A stretch of DNA of 64,000 nucleotides from Batillaria attramentaria (taxonomy: Eukaryota; Mollusca; Gastropoda; Batillariidae). The stretch covers positions 108,501 to 172,500 of the forward strand of contig JACVVK020000224.1 of NCBI GenBank assembly GCA_018292915.2, read 5' to 3'. This document shows, piece after piece, positions 13,085 through 46,503 of the stretch. The stretch's first letter is position 1; every line of letters begins with the position of its first letter. The translations under genes were made by a program, and so were the position numbers. Under the pieces are notes generated by a model. It saw only the letters and a list, made by a program, of their open reading frames with translations, did no database searches and was not told the origin of the DNA.

Positions 13085-13581
13085 TTTTAAACATGGCTGC
13101 GTGCAGACCGTGGTTACCTCCCTCACTACCCCTGTCTCCAGCTTGGTTGGGGTTGAATTTTTTTTTTTTTTGGTTTTTTTTTTGTTTTGCATGTGATGTA
13201 CATAGAGTGTAAAGTAAAACTTTTAACCACCACAAATGATATAAACTGCTGTAGATGTAGACCTCTTTGTACATTGTCTGTACATACCGACAGAAAATGC
13301 ACCTTGTAACAAACAGTATATTCACAGTTTTTGATCATTTTACATTTAGTTTTTGTTACAAGTGTACATTTTTTTTTTTTTTTTTTTTTGGTGGCATGAT
13401 ACATGTTGTGATTGGTGTTAGTGTGTTCTGCTTATAGCTCGGCGTTGTTATTTCTTTTAATTTGTGGTAGTATTTTGAGAGGTGGCAGGTGTAATCTTGG
13501 ACATGTTCTTGATTGAAAAACAACAACAAAACCAGAAGCACAAAGTAGAGACAGAGCGAAGAACAAATGATTTAAAATCAC

Positions 13582-13620
<39 letters not shown>

Positions 13621-14285
13621 AAAAAGTTTTTTAACCTAAAATTTGTCTTGTTGGTCAGACTGTGTGATCTCTTTTGTTTTGTTTTTGTTTTTGTACATTT
13701 CTTTTTCTTGCCAAGCGCTACATTCATTGCTCTCTCTGTCTCTCTCTGTCTCGCTCTGTCTCTGTCTGTCTGTCTGTCTGTCTCTCCTTGTATCTTTTCT
13801 TCAGTTTGACGTACTTCAAAACAGATGAGGTGATACTGTAAAGGGTTAGTGTCAGGCTAAAGTTTGATTTTCTAATTATTGACATCACTGCAGATGGAGA
13901 AGTAAGATGATAGAGTATAGTTAACGGTTGATGTGAAATTTAATAAGAATTTGTGGAGGGATACGGTTGTAATTTTAAAAGGGGAGGTATGGGCAACACT
14001 AGGTTGGGGGAGGGGGTTGGGGCCCAGTTCAAAACATCTGACATTTGCTGGTTCGTTATCAGCACTGTTGAATCTCTCTCTTTCTCTCTCTTTTTTTTTT
14101 TTTTTTTTTGAAGGAGGGAAGCTGCCCATTTGTGCCTTGCGCTGTTCTTAGACAAGGAGTTACATTATGCTAAAGATTTCGCATCTGTTTTGTTTTCTTG
14201 CCCGCCTCTGTCTTTTAATATGGCTGTAGAAATAGGCTGCTTGTGAGTGTCTACATTGTATCTAGTCTATCTTTCTTGGTCAGTT

Positions 14286-14311
14286 GCGTACAGTGTGTGC
14301 GTGCGTGCGCA

Positions 14312-14367
<56 letters not shown>
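14286..14367. repeat. (GTGC)n(GT)n microsatellite
   Basis: Imperfect GTGC units are followed by a pure GT run. It explains the Val/Cys-only open frames here, which are not genes. Confidence 0.9.
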
Positions 14368-14369
<2 letters not shown>

Positions 14370-14957
14370 TTTGCGTTCAATCAGTGTACATCTGTGAGCA
14401 TAGAACTATTTTTTGTGCGTGTGATATCTATATACTGTGTATCATAGTGAACCATTATGCATTTCTCCACTAACAAAAAAGAACGAGACATTTATGTTGG
14501 CATTTAATCTCATTATACTTCTGTGAAAGTGTTAGTGCACATTTTTGAAAGGAATAATCTGTAACTGCTGCTATGAACCTCAGATGAACACTGATTTTCA
14601 AACACAACATTATAACAACATTCGTTTTTTTCAGTTGCTGAGTGATAATCATCACTTGACTGTACGTCTAGACCTCTGGTTGTTAAGTTTATTTTCCACG
14701 TGTTCCGTGAAGACTGTCCACGACGGTCACCTGTAATTTTCGCAGCTTCTTCTTGTGACGATGAAGATAATAGTGTGTGTTCATACAGTGAAAGAACGCC
14801 TTGCTAATCTGATAGAAATCAAACTTTAGTGACAAGTTGTGCCTTGACAGTAAACTCTGTTTGTGATACCACGCTGTTGGTACAAAGTTCGGTGAATAAC
14901 TGCAGACGAAGCCATTTGTGACGTGTTTACTTTTTGTAATTTTTATTACGCTCTGGC

Positions 14958-14963
14958 AATAAA
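14958..14963 (+). terminator. Candidate poly(A) signal AATAAA of the TALE gene
   Basis: AATAAA lies in the last repeat-poor sequence before the SINE and microsatellite cluster starts at about 15000. A T/GT-rich stretch follows, as downstream elements usually are. Confidence 0.4.
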
Positions 14964-15006
14964 CACCTGGAGTATGAAGTTTGACTTGATGAGTTTTGTA
15001 TTTGTT

Positions 15007-15050
<44 letters not shown>

Positions 15051-15174
15051 GTGCGCGCGCACGCTCTCATGCTTTACACTTTAAAAAAAATTCCACACTA
15101 AGGTTGAATAGTACTATGGCCTAGAATCACACGCACACGCGCGCACACACACACTCTCTCTCTCTCATGGGGGG

Positions 15175-15345
15175 AGCCGGGGTGGCCGAATGGTAGAGCG
15201 TTGGACTTTTAATGCTCGGGTCGTGAGTTCGTATCCCAGCTGGTGCCAAAATATTTGTGCTGGCTTTGTCATCGTTGCCCCGTCTTTGATATCACCCGTA
15301 TATGGTGGAAAAGGACGTTAACCCCCAAACACCTACCCACACCCA
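15175..15345 (+). mobile_element. SINE-A copy (tRNA-derived), complete
   Basis: The head GGTGGCCGAATGGTAGAGCG is an A-box-like tRNA start, and GAGTTCG-ATCC is the B box. The body contains TGGCTTTGTCATCGTTGCCC and GATATCACCC, with the tail GGAAAAGGACGTTAA. It is not a functional tRNA, because the body runs past the acceptor stem with no CCA-compatible stem. Confidence 0.85.
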
Positions 15346-15466
15346 TCCTCTCTCTCTTGGACGGATGTCACCAGAAATGGTTACAAACCACGACAAAGGA
15401 GAATAATTAAAAAGAAAAAAGAAGAAAACAGACAACCATTTTCTCTCTAATCTACATGTACATGTA

Positions 15467-15615
15467 CGGGGCAGCCGAGGAGTAGAGCGTTGGACTTGCA
15501 ATGCTCGGGTCGTTACTTTGCCGGAATCCCACCTACGAGCCAAAAATTTCTGCTGTCTCTGTTATCACCCTTATGTGGTGGAACAGGACGTCAAAGTGAA
15601 ACCTCTAAACACCCA
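15467..15615 (+). mobile_element. SINE-A copy, diverged
   Basis: Head GGCAGCCGAGGAGTAGAGCG and TTGGACTTGCAATGCTCGGG are recognisable. The tail TGGTGGAACAGGACGTCAAA is altered. It lies about 130 bp after the previous copy. Confidence 0.7.
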
Positions 15616-16036
15616 CGCACTTGTGCATGTAATTGGACAAAAACCCCATACCAAAACAACAACCAAACAAGAACAAACAAAACAAGAAGACACACCACCA
15701 TCTCCATACGCGACGAGTAATAGTGGTCTCTGTAGTGCAAGGAACACTACTCGTATAAGAACGAATCATTTCAGCCAGCAGCAGTTGTTTCCCTTGAATC
15801 GCCATTCGACCTTATGACCGAGAGTCCTACGAGGGCGAACTCGCACTATACAATTCACGAACTGAATACTTAAAACCTAAATACTAACAAAAGTATTTTT
15901 CTTTCTTATCGATTCATGGTACATTAATTTACACGAAGAACGCTTGACGAAGCCACAAAATTGATCAGCAGACGTGAACTATCCAAGGGACGTCACTCTC
16001 ACTAATCCTGCCCTCTCAACAAGCAGTTCCGGTAGC

Positions 16037-16051
16037 GAGCGCCCTAGCAAC
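16037..16051 (+). promoter_or_regulatory. Possible RFX X-box half-site upstream of SPMIP4
   Basis: AGCAAC at 16046-16051 follows GCGCCCT. RFX X-boxes end in RGYAAC, and the left half here (AGCGCC) matches the GTNRCC consensus poorly. It lies about 118 bp before the ATG, where ciliary genes often carry X-boxes. It is weak as a single motif. Confidence 0.25.
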
Positions 16052-16168
16052 GCCCCGACGCAGTGAGGGAGAGCGGCTTCTGAAAGTGGAAGTCTTCCCC
16101 ATCCTGACAGCGTCTCGCACCTCGACCCTCACCCCCGGGAAAGTGAACACCCCGACCCAGCGGCCAGA

Positions 16169-37574
<21,406 letters not shown>

Positions 37575-37789
37575 AGGATTTGGACTGCTTATCTTCTTTA
37601 TTGAAGTTATCACTTTCATTTGTGTGTGTGTCTTGTTGCTCAGTTGCGTTTGCACGCTGTTGAAGTTTGGCGGGAAGTTTTTAGATAAGGCTAGTTACAA
37701 TCATGTAAAACTGTATATCATGTAAGTATGATAAGTCAAGCGTTTATGAGACAGCTGTCTAAGAGAAAAAAGAAACAACAAAGTACAAG

Positions 37790-38232
37790 AAACAAACTAG
37801 CAAACAACAACAACAACAACAACAAACAGAACAACAACAACAGCACCCCTAAAAAAAACAAAAACAAAAACAAACACACCCAAAAACCCCCAAAACAAAA
37901 AAACAAAAACAACAACAAAAACAACAACAAAACCAACAAAAACCAAAAACCCCATACCAAACAACAACAACAACAACCAAAAACCAACCACACACACACA
38001 AAAACAAACAAAAACAACAAGATCAAAAAACAAAAACAAAAACAGACCCCTCCCCCCAAACAACAACAAACAAAAAACAACCAAACAACAACAACCAAAC
38101 AAACAAACAAAAAGACCAACAACCCAGGAAACAAAACACTACCCCCCAAAAAAACAAACAAACAAAAAAACAACAACAACAAAAAAACAAAAACAAAACA
38201 ACATATCTAACAACAACAAAACAAACCAACAA
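37790..38232. repeat. A/C-only low-complexity tract, about 440 bp
   Basis: Runs of AAC, AAAAC, CAA and short C runs; G and T are almost absent on the plus strand. It gives long Asn/Lys/Thr/Gln frames that are not genes. Confidence 0.9.
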
Positions 38233-38589
38233 GTAAACAAACAACATATTGACGATAAGTGGACTTTAAACAGGACCATTACAAATGACAGAAGAACATG
38301 GAAAAGAAAAGGTTTTCTTGCCATTAAAGGTGATATCAGTACCCCGTGATCGCTTCCTCACTGTTGACGCTGTCTGCTAACGTGTCACGTGACGTTTTCT
38401 TGAACATAACTTATTCCATATGTGGTCAGCGTCACACACGATCAAAGTCATTGTATTCAGTCACTCGCTTATGATCACATTTCGCGTTCAGCCATTTTGC
38501 ATTTTCTACGTGTTCCTGCAACCAGTATTTGCTTAAAACAACATTGTCTCATGCATTCTGTTCCAGAAGTTCGCGTAAATCTGTGGATG

Positions 38590-38947
38590 GACATTGTTAC
38601 GTGTTTTGTCATTTTGGCATTGTCATGTGTTTTGTCACTTTGACATTGTCATGTATTTTGTCATTTCTGACATTGTCATGTGTTTTGTCATTCTGACATG
38701 GTCATGTACTTTGTCATCGTGACATTGTCATGTGTTTTGTCATTTTGACATTGTCAGGTGGTTTGTCATTTTGACTTTGTCATGTGTTTTGTCATTTTGA
38801 CATTGCCATGTATTTTGTCATCGTGACATTGTCTCGTGTTTTGTCATTTTAACATTGTCAGGTGGTTTGTCATTTTGACCTTGTCATGCGTTTTGTCACT
38901 TTGACATTTTCATGTACTTTGTCATTTTGGCATTGTCATGTAATTTG
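38590..38947 (+). repeat. 26-bp minisatellite, about 13.7 copies
   Basis: The unit GACATTGTCATGTGTTTTGT plus CATTTT repeats with point changes. Variants recur with a period of four units: CATCGT in units 5 and 9, CAGGTGG in units 7 and 11. This indicates a 104-bp higher-order repeat. Confidence 0.92.
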
Positions 38948-39137
38948 TTTTGTGTGCGTGTTCAAAGCACCAGTATGACCTTAGACAAACATGTCACGTC
39001 ATTCTGTGGGCTCCAGGATACTCTGACATTTCGCATTTTGTTCTCTACGAGTTTCTCGACGATTGTATTTCATGGAACAGCTCTTGTGGCTTTTCTGTTT
39101 GTCCCTTTGTCACTGGGTTTTTCCCCCCTTCTTCTGA

Positions 39138-39138
<1 letters not shown>

Positions 39139-39230
<92 letters not shown>
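39139..39230. repeat. (GT)n(GA)n microsatellite
   Basis: A GT run of about 65 bp followed by a GA run. Confidence 0.95.
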
Positions 39231-39235
<5 letters not shown>

Positions 39236-40308
39236 AGTGTTGTGTTTCATCTGTTTTTATAGTAATATTAGTATATCGCATTTTTTGGAATGCACTGTTT
39301 TCCAATTATTGTTGGTGATTCAGAAGAAAGCATTGCACAATTTAAAATGGAATTTTACGCCACAGTATTACGTGTGACATTAGTTTGGAAAATGTGTTTG
39401 CTCATTTTGTTTTCACCCATATCACTATTTTGTTAAACTTGAATTTTGTCTCATCGCTCAAGTATTGTGGTGATACAAATTTTACAAATCTTACGTAAGA
39501 GGTTTCTTCAACAGTATTTTTTTTTAAAAAGCCATGACGATGTTGCGCTGTTTTGCTCTTTTTCTCCCCATTTACTATGAACCGATGCTGTGATTTTATA
39601 ATTTAAGATTCAAATTTTAAAGAATTTTTATATTGGCTTTTTGTGTTTTCAAATGCCTGTCATTTTAAACAAGATTCAATTGCGTTCTTCCAATTATAAC
39701 GGTAAAAATAATAAAAACAATTCATTTAATGTACTTTTCAAATATATTTTTGCTGTGGCTTCATTGCCAGGGTAATATCACCAATTTTGATGAGTATGTT
39801 TGTTTTTGCATTTGTTCATTCGGATTGTTGTTGTGTGCTTTTGATACAGCTGTTCATACTTTTGCACGTTTGTTCACTGGCCGTATCAGTATTACGTATT
39901 AATTATTTGAACGAACTTACAACGATTAAAACCCAAACACAAACCATGACACACAAGAGTGCTGAAAATATAACTGAATGAAAACTGAACGTGTGTATTT
40001 GTTTCTTCCATGTGAAAGTGGTTTTACGCGATAGTCACTTGCCATTGTTGCGCACACGTCATATTTGTTAGATGTGCATCGTCCAGAAAGTCTTCAATAA
40101 CCGTGGGAACTATACAGATACAGCTGCAGATAACTTTATTGTCCATACAAGGAAATTTGTCTCCGGCTTCACCGACAAGTAAATGAATAAACACATGAGA
40201 TCACACGAGGTGTGTTGGCTTGTAAAATTCTCTCTCTCTCTCTCAAGAACTGCCATTGACTGAACGCAACCTGGCTTGTGCACTCTGAGGACGAAGTAAA
40301 GTTTGCAT

Positions 40309-40315
<7 letters not shown>

Positions 40316-40374
<59 letters not shown>

Positions 40375-40380
40375 CGCGCG
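40316..40380. repeat. (GT)n microsatellite with GCGC end
   Basis: A GT run ending in GCGTGCGCGCGC. Confidence 0.95.
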
Positions 40381-40528
40381 CGGGTGCGTGCGTGCGTGCA
40401 TGTGTGTACGTTTTCTATAAAATGCTTTAGCAGCACCAACAAACAAAGAAACAAACCCTTTATGTACAAAGACATCTGAAGCTTTTTCTTCAGTAATCGG
40501 TAATATCTGTTAACGAAAAGAAACAATA

Positions 40529-40626
40529 AAGAAAGAAAGAAAGAAAGAAAAAAAGAAAGAAAGAAAGAAAGAAAGGAAAGAAAGAAAGAAAGAAAGAAAA
40601 AAAGAAAGAAAGAAAGAAAGAAAGGA

Positions 40627-40657
<31 letters not shown>

Positions 40658-40659
40658 GA

Positions 40660-40698
<39 letters not shown>

Positions 40699-40725
40699 GA
40701 AAGAAAGAAAGAAAAAGAAAGGAAA

Positions 40726-40777
<52 letters not shown>

Positions 40778-40780
40778 AAC
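40529..40780. repeat. (AAAG)n tract, about 250 bp
   Basis: Long run of GAAA units with scattered GGAAA interruptions. The Phe/Leu/Ser minus-strand frames are artefacts. Confidence 0.95.
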
Positions 40781-42503
40781 AAACAAACAATCAATCAAAC
40801 CCCTCACCTACATTCACAGTGCATAGCTTTTAGCCGACATAACAGTAATCGCAAATATCTGTCAGCAAAGAGACACAAGAAAAAACAACAACAAACAAAC
40901 ATTTCTGAAAACAACAACAAAACACCCCTTAAAACAACAACAACCACAACAACAACAGCAACAAAACCTCTGTGCTGTCTTCAACTTCAGCCTTTGCAGC
41001 GAAAGGTTTATGGATCTCTGCACACAATAACACGTGCTTATAAATGTCAGCGAAAAGGGCAATTGAGAGCGTGTAATTTCAGATCTCTGCATTGCGGATG
41101 AAAAGACCGCGAATGCGGACTCTTATCCTGAACACAGTTTCTACACTAGGCCAAGAGCAGATAACTGTTATTCGCTCTTGACCAGAATGCTTTCCACTGG
41201 CTTGAAACTTCAAACAACAAACACAAAAACAAAACAAAAACAAGCAAAGAAACAAACAAGCAAATAAACACAAAGAAAGAAAGAAAGAAAGAAACAAACA
41301 AACAAACAAAAGAAATTGCTGTCATTTATCAAATAATTATATATTCACTATATAAATTTAAATTTCTGTCGAATGGGGAAAGCGTTTCAGCAGCCGCAAC
41401 AAACAAACAACAACAAAAAGAAGCCAAATTCTGTCATTTCTAAATCAATTCTGATCACTACAGAAATTGAAATTACACTGGAAATGGGGAAAAAAAAGAG
41501 TGTCAGCAACCGAAGTTTTGTTTGCATTTCTTGAGCTTCGCGGCACAATTTTCCATGCACTGTAACTGCGTTTCGTTCAAAAATGTTGTGTCACTATTCC
41601 TGCAGTCTTTTGTTCTCTCATTCACGCAGCCTTTCCTACACACACACAGTGCTCCTCTTTACACTTATTGCGACAAAAGAAACAACTCAGAGCTCGGGAG
41701 TTGCTGCGACCGATGACGTCACCCAGAAGCATCATCACAGAAAATGACGTCAGCAGAAATAAAACGTGGCCAGTGGTCATCTGTCATTAAAAAGGGGAAA
41801 TGATCCAGTCAATTTCCGGGCGAGGCATTGTTAAACCTTAAACAAATTGCTTCAAATTCAAACTCAAATGTTTTGAGTTGTTTAAGTATTTTTCTTACAC
41901 ATACCAAAACTTTACCAAATTCGGCTGGGGCAAAATTTGTTTTTTTGGGTCTTAAAAATGGCAGCCGAGTTGAAATTGGACGAAAGTATGAACTGACTGT
42001 TTTGACCACCGGTGGCAAATATTTACCACAGTTATGGTCTAAAAATAAAAGTGAGCATCATACTAGTTTGCCATTAACTTTTGACAAGAAAAAAAAGTAG
42101 AAATGTAACAAAATGTTAATGCAGCAAGAAAATTCGTAAATTATCACAGATGATTTGAACTTTCGCCGCACATTCACTTAACTTTTCTTCAACATGAAAT
42201 GTACAACATCAAAATACTGAATGCAGTCCGATTCTGCCATGTATTAAGCATACAAAACAATCTTTTCATGGATTCAAAACATACTTTTCAAGATTGTTCT
42301 GACTCATTACCCTTCCCACCCCCCAACTTCACTACCGTCCGGTGATTCCTATTCAAAGTACACTCAGTTACACCAGACTGCTTTCATACATGCTGGTACA
42401 TTCCGTGCCTCTTTCAATTGATGTACCAGTCAAACAGTGCTTTGCAAAACTTTATAGAGGCAACAGAATAGTAGTCGTGGATTCTTGCACATCTGTTCTA
42501 GCC

Positions 42504-43132
42504 TCAGCAGAGCTCTTTGTCATCGTCATCATCATCTTCTTCACCGTCTTGCTTCCAGGGCGCAGAATTTACACAGCTCTCTCCCCGACAATGACCGCAT
42601 GCTGCTGTACACACCAGTCCATGTTTCCGGCATGCACACTGTGATGTGGCACAATTTCCTTTACAGTTGCAGCGGATTACATTGAGCAGATCCTCCGGTG
42701 CAGCAGGCATATCACTTGGGACAGGCAACAGCATGCCTTTGTTAACCACCCAGCCCCGTCTTCTGGGTTCAGTTGCAGATGTTGATCAAGATGTTTCCAT
42801 ACTTGCACCTGGTGGTATGCGCGGAAACAGTGGAATTTTGCTGATTATGAAGATGGAGGGAGGGAACTTGGATGGGCGTATTTTGCAGAAATAGCAATCT
42901 TCTGCATGTAGTTAACATATCTGAGGTGACCAAGACTGTCATCAGCTGTGCCGCCATACAACTCACGATAGCTCTTTCTCCTGCTTGCTTCTGATTTCTT
43001 CATGGGTGCTTTGTTTTTCAAATACATCTGCCAGGTTCTGGCAGGATTTACCTTGTAGCAGCCCGAGGATAACAAAATGTCCATTTTACATATAGACGCC
43101 CATTCACTCACTAATGGGGACTGGGCTGACAT
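42504..43132 (-). pseudogene. Broken cysteine-rich (CXC-like) repeat-borne protein gene
   Basis: From ATG at 43132, 95 codons run to a TAA at 42845-42847 after PSSLPPSS. Reading on in the same frame gives FHCFRAYHQVQVWKHLDQ and NPEDGAGW. A frameshift near 42752 then leads to VVNKGMLLPVPSDMPAAPED and the Cys-rich end CNCKGNCATSQCACRKHGL with CTAACGHCRGESC, ending in Asp-rich DGEEDDDDDDKELC. Such C-terminal Cys clusters after an LLPV...PAAPE segment occur in multicopy uncharacterised invertebrate proteins. The Cys spacing resembles CXC/tesmin domains. With one stop and one frameshift, it is a pseudogene. Confidence 0.55.
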
Positions 43133-44660
43133 ATTATGCTGCTGCAGCTGCTACGCTTGAAAGATCATGTGCAGACGTACATCATGATTTAGGGAAATGG
43201 CCTAGCATCACAAAAAATATTATTTTAAAGATACCCCTGCCGCTTAAAATTGTATCGCACTAAGAACAATGTCGACTATTTCATTAATTCTCCTGTTTTT
43301 TCGGGTACAGGTAAAGAAATCAGACAAAAATTAATTTAAGCTTCAAGTGAAATAACATTTCGCAAATTGCCAATAACAAACAATAGTGCGCAAAGAAATC
43401 TGTGAAATCCCTTTTATTTTTAATTTATTTTATTTTATTTTTGTTTGTTTTTCCTTCGGAACAAACGCCGTTAAGTTGGCCTTTTTTGGGACATTTTCAC
43501 ATTTAGGAATGCAGTTCAGTACTAGCAAAGTGCATGGAAATTATGTAGAGCACAACCTCAAGTCTATAGTAGTATGTGACTGAATTCATTTCAGTTGTTA
43601 TGAGGTATGTTAATCACACGAAGCAAACATGTTTTCAAAAGGGTCAAGGGTCACTGGTTTGTCTATTTACTCCAAAACATTTTACTTCATCGCTCAGAAT
43701 AAGCATTTTGGTGCTGCTCACTTTTGTCCCCGTGATTTGATGAGTTCACAGCATCCTCAGTATAAAAATATGACAGCAAAATCTTCAGCGTGACCTTGAC
43801 CTTTACTAGAGGTCACCAGAAAGGCATTCTTATCAATGCATATTGGTCAAATATTATGCTTTTGTTAAAGTTGTATTTACAAAATTTTCACCCAGTCTCT
43901 ATGACCTTTACTCCCAAGGTCAAGGTCACCAAAGGTGTACACAAGAAATCTTCTCATACGAACATCGTTTGTCCTAATTTTGTTTTGCCTGGTGCTTGTG
44001 ACTGCTTGTTCTTTTGCTTATTCTAACAGAGCGATGAAAAAAAAAAATGTTTGGGAGTAAACAGACAAACCGATGACCTTGACCTTGTAGACATGTTTGC
44101 CGTGTGATTAACATACGTCATACTACCTGAAATGAATTCAGCCACTTACCACTGTAGACTTGAGGTTGTGTTCTACATACTTTGCCAGTAATGTATGCCA
44201 GTATTTATCATCCGTAAATTTGAGAATGTCCCAAAAAAGGCAAAATAACGGCGTTTGTTCCCAAGGAAAAACACGTTGAAAATAAAAGAGATTTCACAGA
44301 TTTGCTTTTATGTCTATTTTTTTTTATTGTTTGCATTCGCGTAATATTATTTTACTTGAAGTTTCATATTAAGTTTGTCTAATTTCTGTACCTGTACCTC
44401 AAAACAGGAATTAATGAAAATGTCCGACATTTTCTGAGTGCGTTTAAATTTGAGGCAAAAAGGTACACTTAAAATAGTATTTTAGGGATGCTGGACCATT
44501 TCTTTAAAGCATGATGTGCGTCTGCACATGATCTGTCAAGCGTAGCAGCTGCAGCAGTGTAATATGTCAGCCCGGTACCCATCAGTAAGAGAATTGGCGT
44601 CTATATGGAAAAAGGAAGATTTGATAACCGAGAGCCTCTACAGGCAAATCTGTTGTCATT
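43030..44660. repeat. Imperfect inverted repeat, arms about 650 bp, loop about 320 bp
   Basis: Reading the right arm in reverse reproduces the left arm in order: AGGATTTACC, CATATAGACGCC, GGGCTGACATATTA, GCTGCAGCTGCTACGCTTGA, CTCAAGTCTA, GAATTCATTTCAG, GATTAAC/GTTAATC near the AGCAAACATG block, TACTCC-AAACATTTT. Confidence 0.75.
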
Positions 44661-44713
44661 TCGTTGGAACACCGCAGGGCGTTTGGCCTAACATATCCAG
44701 TAGTCAAACTTGA
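44564..44713 (+). pseudogene. Divergent 5' copy of the 43132 cysteine-rich gene, head to head
   Basis: ATG then 49 codons to TGA. Its start (MSARYPSVRELASIWKKEDL) matches the minus-strand arm's start (MSAQSPLVSEWASICKMDIL) at about half the positions. It lies in the opposite inverted arm, so the two starts point away from each other. Confidence 0.45.
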
Positions 44714-46383
44714 AGTGTGTGCACAATACCTGCTGCAGCGGCGTCATTTGTAATCTTTGCTGTGTATAGTCAATTTTTGTACCCAACCACAATATGGATT
44801 CCCCTCATTACCATTCACAGACAAAGGGACATAGTGGATGGGCTAGTAACACGTAAGTGCCAAGCCTCTCCTCTAAAAGTTGGTAAATAACAAAACACGC
44901 TGTGTACACTGTGGCCGTCATATCAGGCTACTTGGTAACCTACCCCCGTAGTGGTTAATGCTCTGTTTAATTAGAAAAAGGTATTTTAAGTCACCTATTT
45001 CAAGCAGTGAAGAGTTCATGAAATTTGATGTGGGATGCACGTTTTCCTTCTTCTGGGATCACTCGACTTTTCCCAGTATGTAAAACAATGACAAGTTAAA
45101 AATGGTTGCTGCTAGCAGCAAAATATAAACCTACCCCTCACGCAGCATGTAACGAAGGAAATGGAAAAAATGGGTAAAAATAATGGCCGCTGTAAAGAAG
45201 ACGTCCTTGTTTAGATTCACGGATATTTCTTCATACGACTAGTCATTGTCTTTTCCACCAAGACAAATGTATAAAAAGAAATTGAATCAACTGTAGCAAT
45301 CATGGCAGGCTCTTTGGTGAGCACCGCTTTCAGCCCATATAGGGAACTGATAGCTTCAATTAACGGCCATCTATAAACAATGAATCTCTCATACAAGTTC
45401 CGGAAGATAATTCTGAAACATCGAGGATGTGCCCGAATATTTGCATCATATTATACTTGTTTTCGCGGATACACCTTATCACAGCAACCGATCAAGTGTC
45501 CCTACTCCCATCATTACGCGTACTCAGCCATTATTAAACAAGTTGCACTTTCGATGGCTGTTTGTGACAAAAGTACAATAGAGATTTCAATGAACTTTTG
45601 ATATGACACAACTGGGATACTATTCTAAAGTGTGCACGGCTCTTTGAGAAAAACCGTTCACTACTCACAACGCAGCAACTACTTTAATAAGTACACCCCC
45701 AAAATATCGCTACCGAAAAAAGTGCTCACTTGGATATCATATTCCATACTTACCTGCACATTCGGTGATAAGGGAACTTCACAACACCAAAGAAGCGTTT
45801 CCTGGCTAAATTGTTCAATGTTCGTAAATGTTTTCCGCGATACATTTCACCTGCAGTGACCCGCCAAGTGCACAAGCATCAAATACAGTAGGTTTAAAGG
45901 GCCCTTTATCTCAACGGCCAAACTGATGGCCGCAATTATCCAGGAAGCATCATTCTGAGTGGTATGAAATTTCTGTATGTCAACAACGCATGTCTTGTCT
46001 AACAATAACAGTGTTTAGACCGGAATTCTGCGCATTTCTGTACCCGCAAACACGCATACTTTGTGCACACCCTCAAAAGCCCATTTATAGGGCTCATATA
46101 GGGAAAATGGCAAGATAAACGGTCACTTTTATAAAACTTTGCCCCAGCCGATTTTGGTAAAGTTTTTTTGTAAGTATAAGAATACCATCTAGAATAAGAA
46201 TCAGCAGGTTTTAGCTTTGAAGCAATTTGTTTAAGCAGCTGAGCCAATTTTACTGGACCAAAAGGGGAAAAAGGGGAATGATTGTTTGAAAATGTTATGA
46301 ACAGCAATGACGTTTGTCAGTTCCGACCTTATGACGTGACTGTATTTTGGGATGCTGCTAGTTTGAGATTGTTGTTATCCAGT

Positions 46384-46407
46384 ATGTATGTATGTATGTA
46401 TGTATGT

Positions 46408-46446
<39 letters not shown>

Positions 46447-46454
46447 CGTGTGTG

Positions 46455-46503
<49 letters not shown>

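Larger units (their letters stand above)
7384..14980 (+). other. Probable 3' UTR of the TALE gene, about 7.6 kb
   Basis: No coding exon or splice pattern is visible between the stop codon and an AATAAA at 14958-14963. The stretch is AT-rich with (GT)n tracts at 8750-8771, 13039-13083, 13584-13618 and 14286-14367, poly-A/T runs, and one MITE at 12237. SINEs, common elsewhere in the window, are absent until 15175, which fits a transcribed unit. Earlier poly(A) signals such as the AATAAA near 8192 could also be used. Confidence 0.45.
37575..39800 (+). other. SPMIP4: Probable 3' UTR of SPMIP4
   Basis: No coding exon follows the stop. The stretch holds an A/C-only tract, a 26-bp minisatellite and a (GT)n(GA)n tract, then AT-rich sequence. 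AATAAA-like signals lie near 39708 and at 40186; which one is used cannot be told. Confidence 0.35.
41789..46283. mobile_element. Large degenerate palindromic element, about 4.5 kb
   Basis: Outer inverted repeats at about 41838-41945 and 46136-46240 share CTTAAACAAATTGCTTCAAA and CTTTACCAAA, then TCGGCTGGGGCAAA. Inner inverted arms at about 43030-43700 and 44020-44660 share, among others, CAGCTGCTACGCTTGA, AGCAAACATG, TGGTTTGTCT and CGCTC-GAATAAGC. AAAAAGGGGAAATGAT (41789) and AAAAAGGGGAATGAT (46269) flank the whole in direct orientation. It contains a broken cysteine-rich gene. The transposon class is not recognised. Confidence 0.5.

Noticed and set aside
15175..15260. Functional tRNA gene
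   Set aside because: A-box and B-box motifs are present, but the same sequence recurs at many sites with a fixed SINE body, so these are tRNA-derived SINEs.
37728..38247. Asn/Lys/Thr-rich 160-codon frame after SPMIP4
   Set aside because: It is an A/C-only low-complexity tract; the opposite strand is open too.
38590..38947. CRISPR array
   Set aside because: The 26-bp units are contiguous with no unique spacers and the DNA is animal; it is a minisatellite.
45380..45859. Two adjacent 73- and 75-codon frames in the palindromic element
   Set aside because: No recognisable domain and no shared frame; probably chance within the repeat.
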